Part shown: piece after piece, positions 58,059 through 64,000 of the stretch
Layout of the letters: each line of letters begins with the position of its first letter
How positions within the stretch are numbered: position 1 is the first letter of the stretch
Origin: Planomicrobium sp. Y74
Lineage (GTDB): Bacteria; Bacillota; Bacilli; Bacillales_A; Planococcaceae
Assembly (NCBI RefSeq): GCF_003668635.1
Contig: NZ_RCWH01000006.1
Span: 222,985 to 286,984, forward strand
Length of the DNA stretch: 64,000 bases
Reading direction: 5' to 3'
Made by a program: the position numbers and the translations under genes
Notes under the pieces: generated by a model
What the model was told of the DNA's origin: nothing
Seen by the model: the letters and a program-made list of their open reading frames with translations, nothing else
The model's database searches: none

Positions 58059-59213
58059 ATGTCGAATTTCAAAAAGCATCGAGACGCACCTAAGGGGAAC
58101 TGGAGAGTAATCAAGAAAATCCTGAAATATTTATTGATCCTGATTGTTGTATTGGCAGCGGGGATTATCTTATTTGTCAATCTGTCGCCGACTTTTGGCA
58201 GCAATCCGAGCAAGGAACAAAAAGAAACTTATGAGACATTCGATAATTATGCAGACGGCAAATTCTTCTTTCAGCCATCGGAAGAAGTGGATGCCGGCAT
58301 TGATCGGATTTCCGGAATTCCGTATTCAGAATCAACGGATGAAGAAAGAAGACCGCCAGAACAGTTGCCTGTTGCTGGAATTGATTGGGATAGAATCAAC
58401 AGTAATGAAGACAGTCTGACCTGGCTAGGCCATTCAGCATTTATTCTCAGCATCGATAATAAGAAAATTCTTGTGGATCCGATGCTGGGTCCCACGGCTT
58501 CGCCGGTTTCATTTATCGGGCCGAAACGCTACAGTGAAGATTTACTGTATCTTATAGAAGAAATGCCGCCGATCGATGCGGTTTTCATCACGCATGACCA
58601 TTACGATCATCTGGATTATGAGTCCATAAAAAGGCTTAAGAGCAAAGTCGCTCACTTTATTGTGCCATACGGCGTCGGTAATCATCTGGTCGGTTGGGAT
58701 ATTGCGGAAGAGGATATTACAGAAATGAACTGGTGGGATGAAACGGAATTCGAGGGATTAGCCGTCGCATTGACGCCCGCCAAACATTTCTCCGGCAGAG
58801 GCATCCTGAACCATGGCTCGACGCTGTGGGGCGGGTGGGTCATTCTAGGGGAACAAACACGCTTCTACATCAGTGGAGACGGAGGATACGACACGCATTT
58901 CAAGGAAATCGCCGACCAATACGGCCCGTTTGACATTGCTTTGATAGAAGGCGCGCAATATGATGAACGCTGGCCCGATTCCCATATGATCCCGGAAGAA
59001 TCCGTACAGGCGAGTATCGATTTGCAGGCTGAGCAGATGATGCTGACGCATTGGGGAGGCTTTACTCTTGCACGTCACAGTTGGACAGAACCGATAGAGC
59101 GGGCAATACAAGCCGCAGAGAAACAGGGAGTCGACCTCATCGCTCCGCAAATTGGTGAAACGGTTCCTATGGACGGCGAGTCTTCTGATCCGGTTTCGGA
59201 ATGGTTGAAGTGA
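58059..59213 (+). CDS. membrane-anchored metallo-beta-lactamase fold hydrolase (UlaG/NAPE-PLD-like)
   Basis: A 384-residue protein with an N-terminal membrane anchor (YLLILIVVLAAGIILFVNL). The MBL domain begins near residue 124 (LTWLGHSAFILS). Metal motif FITHDHYDHLDY, then PAKHFSGRG, FYISGDGGYDTHF and LTHWGGFTLARHSW; the ligands look complete. The layout is that of the UlaG/NAPE-phospholipase-D-like group, and the protein is probably outward facing because of the anchor. ATG after AGGCGAGGGGTCAA. The substrate may be a phospholipid or lactone. A terminator follows. Confidence 0.85.
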   Translation: MSNFKKHRDAPKGNWRVIKKILKYLLILIVVLAAGIILFVNLSPTFGSNPSKEQKETYETFDNYADGKFFFQPSEEVDAGIDRISGIPYSESTDEERRPPEQLPVAGIDWDRINSNEDSLTWLGHSAFILSIDNKKILVDPMLGPTASPVSFIGPKRYSEDLLYLIEEMPPIDAVFITHDHYDHLDYESIKRLKSKVAHFIVPYGVGNHLVGWDIAEEDITEMNWWDETEFEGLAVALTPAKHFSGRGILNHGSTLWGGWVILGEQTRFYISGDGGYDTHFKEIADQYGPFDIALIEGAQYDERWPDSHMIPEESVQASIDLQAEQMMLTHWGGFTLARHSWTEPIERAIQAAEKQGVDLIAPQIGETVPMDGESSDPVSEWLK

Positions 59214-59241
59214 ACGGAATAGTTTCTATAAATGGAGCAGA

Positions 59242-59276
59242 AGAGAAGAGGCTGATAAAAAGCCTCTTCTCTTTAT
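59242..59276 (+). terminator. terminator of the UlaG/NAPE-PLD-like gene
   Basis: AGAGAAGAGGCT pairs with AGCCTCTTCTCT; TTTATTTG follows. Confidence 0.88.
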
Positions 59277-59453
59277 TTGATATAGAGCTGCTGTGAATCA
59301 AAAACAGGGGGACAGAAAATGAAAGAATTTATCATGTAAGCGGTCAAAGAAAGCTAAACTTAGAGAGAAGGAACTTTCAGATTTTTCAAACGTATTTATT
59401 GGTAAGGAAAAAAGAAGTGAGACGAGCTTGCTTGCAGAAAGTAGGAGTCGGTG

Positions 59454-60221
59454 ATGAGGGAGAGCAGAGCGAGACGAGTTGCACGAAAACTGGCGGCCAC
59501 ATTCCTTGCCCCATTTATATTTTCCGTGGCGTGGTGCAGTTGGAATATCACTATGGCTGATGAAACGGTCTACTATCAGGGAACTGAATTCTACGCCATG
59601 ACATTGATATACTTTTTCTATATCGGGTTCTTTGTGCTGGTCTATGGAAATATCGTATCTTTCGTCGCCGAGATATTACAGCGAAAATGGTTTGAACGGG
59701 CAGATTGGTTATATGTATTGATTCTCGGTGCTTTTGGGTCGGCAATCGGGCTGGTCTTCCCTGTTTGGAACTTTATCATCGCAGGGATTCTCGTGGCGAT
59801 GCTTTTTGGAATCATCGATAAATGGCTGCTGAAAAGGTGGCAGCTTGATAAAGGAAACAAAGCACTTTTCATCACGCCGTGTGTGGCTTTTGCATTGCTC
59901 TGGAGTTATTACCACTTCGCTTCACCGTCCTTGCCGGCCCATACAGCTCAGCAGGCAGTCGAATTTGCCACCAGCGGCAGCGGGACTTCAATCGACCGGT
60001 TCCCGGATGAAGTGGGCACATGGCAAGGCGAGATTGAGGGTTATCAGGTTAAAAGAACGACAGCGGTCGAAAAAATGGATGAAGAGACTTATATGGTAAT
60101 CTTTACGGAAGAATGGCAAAAAGGCAGAGTGGACGATTCGTGGATGATGTCGTATGAGGTCGATCGCAGCAGCTCAATCCTTCGGGAGGAAGAAGGCGAT
60201 ATGCCGCCTTATGATAAGTGA
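59454..60221 (+). CDS. membrane protein, about four helices with outer domain, 255 residues
   Basis: Hydrophobic segments near LAATFLAPFIFSVAWCSW, MTLIYFFYIGFFVLVYGNI, WLYVLILGAFGSAIGLVF and IIAGILVAMLFGIIDKWL, and one more at ALFITPCVAFALLWSYYHF. A polar C-terminal domain of about 90 residues with strand patterns (VKRTTAVEKMDEETYMVIFT) follows. The ATG at 59454 follows AGGAG by 6 bases. Not recognised. The 240 bases before it show no gene apart from a 6-codon frame. Confidence 0.58.
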   Translation: MRESRARRVARKLAATFLAPFIFSVAWCSWNITMADETVYYQGTEFYAMTLIYFFYIGFFVLVYGNIVSFVAEILQRKWFERADWLYVLILGAFGSAIGLVFPVWNFIIAGILVAMLFGIIDKWLLKRWQLDKGNKALFITPCVAFALLWSYYHFASPSLPAHTAQQAVEFATSGSGTSIDRFPDEVGTWQGEIEGYQVKRTTAVEKMDEETYMVIFTEEWQKGRVDDSWMMSYEVDRSSSILREEEGDMPPYDK

Positions 60222-60267
60222 TAAGAAAAAGCAGATTAAATATACATAGAAAATCGGAGGTCCTACC

Positions 60268-61029
60268 ATGCTCACGTACCCAGCTCCCACTACCAGAAAA
60301 GAAAAGTTTGAAATGATTAATACTCTAAAAGATCGGCTGCTCGTTGCCCACGGCGACGATATTCTTGCCATCGGTGTCTATGGTTCCATCGCACTCGAGA
60401 CAGACGGGCCGTATTCGGACATCGAGATGCATATCATCACAAAAGACGGCAGCAAGATGGAGACCCTTGAATTCGTCTATGATAAATTCAAAATCGAATT
60501 AACCACAAACGACAGGAGTACCTTTCTTAAAGAGGCGGAAGAAGTGGATGATTCCTGGGCCATCAAGGCGGGGGCTTTCATTCATGTGATTCCAATCCAC
60601 GATCCGACTGATTTGTTTGAGCAGGTCAAAAATCTTCCGCTGGAAATCTCGGACGATGCAAGGCACCATATTATGAAAGAATTTATGATCTGGGAGCCGT
60701 ACGAAACCGTCGGGAAAATACGGAATAATTACAGCGGCGGCAATTTAAATTATCTTTCCACAGGTGCGCGCGACTTGCTCTGGCAAACAGCCAAGCTGAT
60801 TGGGCTCGCCAATAAAACGTATTACAGCACGAGAGCAAAGACGCTTGAAGAGTCGCTGGAAATGAAATCGATCCCTTCCGGCTACAAAGAACTTCTGGAT
60901 TTCATGCAGGAAGGCGAGTTGCCGGACGCGGAAAAGCTTTACCGTTTTTGTGAAGAGCTGTGGACCGGTTTGAACGAATGGTACGCTGAGATGCAATTGG
61001 ACTACCGGCTGACAGAACTTCCGCTTTAG
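60268..61029 (+). CDS. nucleotidyltransferase, ANT(4')/kanamycin nucleotidyltransferase-like
   Basis: A 253-residue protein whose N-terminal half matches kanamycin nucleotidyltransferase closely by eye: REE/RKEKF-like start, DDILAIGVYGSIALETDG, PYSDIEMH and later YETVGKIRNNYS in the position of the catalytic Glu helix. The C-terminal half keeps SIPSGYKELLDFMQEGELPD, matching PSGY...G-L-S-D of the staphylococcal enzyme. That enzyme adenylylates the 4' hydroxyl of aminoglycosides. Length equals the family norm. Whether this chromosomal form gives resistance is unknown. ATG after GGAGGTCCTACC. Confidence 0.85.
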   Translation: MLTYPAPTTRKEKFEMINTLKDRLLVAHGDDILAIGVYGSIALETDGPYSDIEMHIITKDGSKMETLEFVYDKFKIELTTNDRSTFLKEAEEVDDSWAIKAGAFIHVIPIHDPTDLFEQVKNLPLEISDDARHHIMKEFMIWEPYETVGKIRNNYSGGNLNYLSTGARDLLWQTAKLIGLANKTYYSTRAKTLEESLEMKSIPSGYKELLDFMQEGELPDAEKLYRFCEELWTGLNEWYAEMQLDYRLTELPL

Positions 61030-61168
61030 TAATCGTTTAATTGAAATTTTTCTATCCACTTCTCACAAACCCTATTCCAATAATGTGTTTAAATGTTAAA
61101 ATTTATAAAAAGAAGAGTCGGAAAATTCTTGATATAGATTTTCCATTTCATAAAAAGGTGCTGACTGG

Positions 61169-62029
61169 ATGCATAATTACACTTTACTGGAGCGAACACT
61201 TTTCCATTCTCCATCATTCAATTTCTCAAGGATGAAAGACGAATTAGATGGAAAGACCATTTTAATAACCGGTGCAAGTTCGGGCATCGGCAAAGAGGTC
61301 GCATATCTATTGGCCAATACGACTGTACATATGATTTTAGTGGCGCGCCGTGAAGAAAATCTGAACCTTATAAAAGAAGAGATTGAAAAGAGTTCAGCCC
61401 AGGTCACCGTGTTTTCGGCAGACTTGCGAAATGAAAAAGAGGTAAGTGACGTGCTGGCGTTTCTCCATGGGTTACCGGAAGGACTGGATGTTGTCATCAG
61501 CAATGCTGGAATTTCCATCAACCGTCCGATTGCCGAGTCATTGGACCGTTACCATGATTTTACGCGTACCATGGCGATCAATTACTTTGCTCCAGTGCAA
61601 TTACTGCTGTCGCTCATTCCCTTGCTTGCGAAAAAGAACGGTCATATCGTCAATATTTCCACCATCAATGCTTTGCTTCTGCCTGTTCCATATTGGGCTG
61701 CCTATCAGGCATCGAAAACGGCTTTTGATACATGGTTCCGTTCAGCAGAGCCGGAATTGAAAATCAATAACATTTCCACCACCTCGATTTATCTGCCGCT
61801 GGTGAGGACGCCCATGATCGAACCGACCGCGGCCTACCGGAAAGCTCCGGCCATGTCGCCAGTTCACGTGGCTGAAATTATAGGCGGCGCACTTTATTCG
61901 AAACGGAAAGTTTATAAGCCGTGGTGGCTGATTTTCGGACAATGGGCTTCTGTTGCCTTTAGAGTACCGCTGTCGTTTGTGATCCCGCGCTTGTTAAGGG
62001 TGAAGGAGCGTGAGAGAGGCAATGTTTAA
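61169..62029 (+). CDS. SDR family oxidoreductase
   Basis: A 286-residue classical short-chain dehydrogenase: cofactor motif LITGASSGIGKEVAYLL, NADP-type basic VARREEN, NNAG equivalent VISNAGIS, catalytic Ser in VNISTINA, and Tyr/Lys in YQASKTAFD. A C-terminal extension (WWLIFGQWASVAFRVPLSF) looks membrane associated, as in fatty-acyl-CoA reductase or sphingolipid-reductase-like SDRs. The ATG at 61169 follows AAAGGTG by 8 bases. It overlaps the acyl-AMP ligase gene downstream, so a joint lipid pathway is likely. Confidence 0.85.
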   Translation: MHNYTLLERTLFHSPSFNFSRMKDELDGKTILITGASSGIGKEVAYLLANTTVHMILVARREENLNLIKEEIEKSSAQVTVFSADLRNEKEVSDVLAFLHGLPEGLDVVISNAGISINRPIAESLDRYHDFTRTMAINYFAPVQLLLSLIPLLAKKNGHIVNISTINALLLPVPYWAAYQASKTAFDTWFRSAEPELKINNISTTSIYLPLVRTPMIEPTAAYRKAPAMSPVHVAEIIGGALYSKRKVYKPWWLIFGQWASVAFRVPLSFVIPRLLRVKERERGNV

Positions 62030-63608
62030 CTTACTGAAAATATTGTCCCAGCTCGATTTTCTAGCACCTTCGAAGATTGCTCGTCTGGGATCGGCCATCC
62101 GGCAAAACGGTGTTAACCTGATGCTGTTATTTACATTGACTGAAAGAGCGGGAGGCGCAAAAACAGCTTTGGTGGATAGCCGGGAAACTCTCAGTTATCA
62201 GCAGCTGCAGGAGCGGTGCGAAAATCTTGTCTATCATCTGGCAGAACGTTATAAAATTGGGAAAGGCCGGAAAATGGCTTTTTTCTGTAGGAATCATGCT
62301 TCTTTGGTGCAGGGGATTTTTGCTGCTTCACGTTTGGGAGCGGATTTATACCTGCTGAATAGTTCCATGAGCCAGCTGCAATTCAACCGGCTAGTGGAAG
62401 AGCAAAATTTCGACTTCCTGATTTATGACGAGGAATTTAACGATGTGATTGAAGGATCCCTTTACCGGAATCCGAAAATCGTCAGTTACCAGGACAATAA
62501 AGCATCGGTAAGTATATTAGCTGGAATGGTTCCAGGCGGAAATCAAAAACTGCCGCCGTCCTCCAGCGGTAAAGTCGTGTTGTTGACCGGCGGTACCACT
62601 GGAAAACCGAAACAAGTGATTCACCGGCCATCCCTTTTCAATTTTCTTCATCCGTTCGCGGCTTTGCTGAACCGTCTGCATTTACCGAAATACAGCACCG
62701 CTTTTATTGCGACGCCAATCTACCATGGTTATGGCATTGCAGTACTGCTGGCGTTTTTTGCACTGGGGAAGAAAGTGGTCATTCAGGACAGTTTTGATGC
62801 AAAAAGCGCATGCAATCTGATTCGGCATCATCAAGTCGAAGTAGTCACAGTCGTTCCTTTGATGATTCATAAAATGCTGAAACACAGTATAGAAGACCTC
62901 CAGTCTCTTGCCTGCATTGCGTCAGGTGGTGCGAAACTGAATCCGTCTCTGGTAGAGGAAGTGAACCATCATCTAGGGGATGTTTTATACAATTTATATG
63001 GAACTTCGGAAGCAGGATTGAATATCATCGCTGCACCTGAAGATTTGAAACACCATTCCAACACGCTTGGAAAAGTGATTGCCGGAGGGCGGTTGCAGAT
63101 AGTAGCAGAAGGGGAAAAAGTGGAGCCAGGTAATATCGGTGAGTTCTGTATTCGCAATATGTGGTCGATGAAAAACAGTTCGAGCCGTTGGATTCAGACA
63201 GGTGATATCGGCTACCGGGACCGGAGGGGCTATTATTTCCTGTGCGGCCGGACAGATGATTTGATCATTTCGGCGGGCAATAATATCTATCCGCTGGAAA
63301 TTGAGTGTGCCATAACCAATCATCCATGTGTAGAAGATGCGGCGGTAATTGGAGTAGAAGATATCTGCAGCGGCCAGATACTGAAAGCATTCGTACAGAT
63401 TTATCCTGATAAAACCCTGCCGAAAGGGGAGCTTTCGAGTTGGCTGCAAACACAGTTGGCGGGATTCCAGATACCGCGGGAAATCATTTTTGTTAGGGAA
63501 CTCCTGTATACAGACGTTGGAAAGCTGGACAGGAAGCAGGTTCGGGCAAATGCGAGTGCAGAAGCCCAGCGAATCAAAGAGGGACAGATAATGGAGGGTG
63601 AGCTATAG
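62022..63608 (+). CDS. AMP-dependent acyl-CoA synthetase/ligase
   Basis: A 528-residue ANL-family adenylating enzyme: P-loop LLTGGTTGKPKQVIHRP, YGTSEAGLN, TGDIGYRDRRG with the ADP/hinge segment RTDDLIISAGNNIYP, and the catalytic C-terminal Lys region VGKLDRKQ. It activates a carboxylic acid, most likely a fatty acid, with ATP and then CoA or another thiol. The start is uncertain: ATG 62022 has AAGGAG 13 bases upstream, while GTG 62010 is too close to that site. It overlaps the SDR gene by 8 bases and is followed directly by a small membrane protein. Confidence 0.88.
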   Translation: MFNLLKILSQLDFLAPSKIARLGSAIRQNGVNLMLLFTLTERAGGAKTALVDSRETLSYQQLQERCENLVYHLAERYKIGKGRKMAFFCRNHASLVQGIFAASRLGADLYLLNSSMSQLQFNRLVEEQNFDFLIYDEEFNDVIEGSLYRNPKIVSYQDNKASVSILAGMVPGGNQKLPPSSSGKVVLLTGGTTGKPKQVIHRPSLFNFLHPFAALLNRLHLPKYSTAFIATPIYHGYGIAVLLAFFALGKKVVIQDSFDAKSACNLIRHHQVEVVTVVPLMIHKMLKHSIEDLQSLACIASGGAKLNPSLVEEVNHHLGDVLYNLYGTSEAGLNIIAAPEDLKHHSNTLGKVIAGGRLQIVAEGEKVEPGNIGEFCIRNMWSMKNSSSRWIQTGDIGYRDRRGYYFLCGRTDDLIISAGNNIYPLEIECAITNHPCVEDAAVIGVEDICSGQILKAFVQIYPDKTLPKGELSSWLQTQLAGFQIPREIIFVRELLYTDVGKLDRKQVRANASAEAQRIKEGQIMEGEL

Positions 63609-63609
63609 A

Positions 63610-63807
63610 ATGTATGGTGAAATGTATGGCAGTTTCAGTTCGGCCATTTATACGCTGCTATCTTGGTGGGTGTTGTTTTTTGTGCTGCAAAGGCTGGCCA
63701 ATCGCTATCCCAAGAACAATAGCTGGAAGAAGGATATTATTTTAACGTTTATCCAAAGTGTACTTGTCCTAATACTAATGCCTGTATTAGCGAACTTTAT
63801 AAGGTGA
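63610..63807 (+). CDS. small membrane protein, 65 residues, last gene of the SDR-ligase operon
   Basis: Two hydrophobic segments (YTLLSWWVLFFVLQRLA and IILTFIQSVLVLILMPVLA). The ATG at 63610 follows GGAGGG by 11 bases, inside the end of the ligase gene region. It may anchor the lipid enzymes to the membrane. No family recognised. Confidence 0.5.
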   Translation: MYGEMYGSFSSAIYTLLSWWVLFFVLQRLANRYPKNNSWKKDIILTFIQSVLVLILMPVLANFIR

Positions 63808-63868
63808 AAGAAAGACTTTGGAAAGCAATAAACCATCAAAAGAGCCTGAAAGAAGACCGCAAAGGTAG

Positions 63869-64000
63869 TGACCCCTTAAAGTTAGAGTTTTAGTTTATGC
63901 AGCTAATTGGCTGGTATGCGTCCGGTATTGCACCGGGCTCATGCCGGCCAATTTTTGTTTAATGCGTTCGTTGTTGTAGTAGTCTATGTAACGGGCAATC
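63869..64000. mobile_element. end of an IS3-family insertion sequence (runs off right edge)
   Basis: Starts with TGACCCCTTAAAG at 63869, a plausible terminal inverted repeat, followed by the C-terminal end of an OrfB transposase on the minus strand. The other end lies outside the window, so completeness cannot be judged. It inserted, or sits, about 60 bases after the small membrane protein gene. Confidence 0.75.
63895..64000 (-). CDS. IS3-family transposase (OrfB), C-terminal fragment
   Basis: The last 35 residues of a DDE integrase-type transposase: YIDYYNNERIKQKLAGMSP followed by VQYRTH, the usual end of IS3/IS150 OrfB proteins. The catalytic DDE residues would lie outside the window. The frame is open to the window edge. 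Confidence 0.88.
   Translation of the reverse strand, partial: IARYIDYYNNERIKQKLAGMSPVQYRTHTSQLAA

Overview
The window looks like a chromosomal segment of a low-to-mid GC Bacillota bacterium, most likely order Bacillales and plausibly Planococcaceae. Signs for this are strong GGAGG-type ribosome binding sites with many GTG/TTG starts, a tRNA-Trp T-box, a c-di-AMP (ydaO) riboswitch before a KtrB-type transporter, a yybP-ykoY riboswitch before a TerC protein, CcdA/ResA, Zur-like boxes and Bacillus-type ECF promoter sequences. The genus is inferred by eye; no database was searched. The only mobile element seen is the end of an IS3-family element at the right edge.

Layout. 1-8.3 kb: a partial MFS transporter, an MDR-type dehydrogenase, an aminoglycoside nucleotidyltransferase homologue, a GNAT enzyme, small lipo- and membrane proteins, an AlkD-like protein, and an Rrf2 regulator / thioredoxin-reductase-like flavoprotein / methyltransferase operon. 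9-15 kb: an M3 oligoendopeptidase, a TetR-MATE pair sharing an operator motif, and an SDR. 15.3-19.4 kb: trpEG behind a UGG T-box, and ktrB behind a c-di-AMP riboswitch. 19.4-25 kb: a membrane-anchored M1 peptidase, divergent ccdA and resA, GNATs, a lipoprotein and an SRPBCC protein. 25.4-29.4 kb: a MerR regulator with two CNNM/CorC-like transporters, then the TerC protein behind its Mn2+-type riboswitch. 29.5-36 kb: a five-gene Nik/Opp-type ABC importer plus a MATE protein behind two Zur-like boxes. 36-42.4 kb: an ECF sigma factor with an anti-sigma whose outer domain looks like an inactive signal peptidase, a second M3 peptidase, an MBL protein, two Nudix hydrolases and a membrane-tailed peptidase E. 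42.9-48.6 kb: a MacB/FtsX-type ABC system whose permease is fused to an M1 peptidase. 49-63.8 kb: GNATs, a secreted LTD-phospholipase D protein, VOC and MBL proteins, an ANT(4')-like nucleotidyltransferase, and an SDR / acyl-AMP ligase / small membrane protein operon.

Three things are not ordinary. (1) The intergenic regions carry arrays of short direct repeats with a period of 20-21 bp, about two helical turns. Each locus has its own core sequence, but the layout is shared: roughly 13 conserved bases, many cores ending in TAAA or ATTT, plus about 8 variable bases. Five arrays lie 90-210 bp from a conserved hairpin of the form GGATG-TTTTTCGC/GCGAAAAAC, always in the same relative orientation. 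(2) In both tandem CNNM genes a perfect Shine-Dalgarno is separated from a GTG or TTG start by a 6-bp hairpin that, if folded, restores normal spacing. (3) The 1661-residue permease-peptidase fusion and the pseudo-signal-peptidase anti-sigma are unusual domain combinations.

Start codons were chosen from visible ribosome binding sites, so several genes are shorter than their longest open frame. Functions are by motif recognition only.
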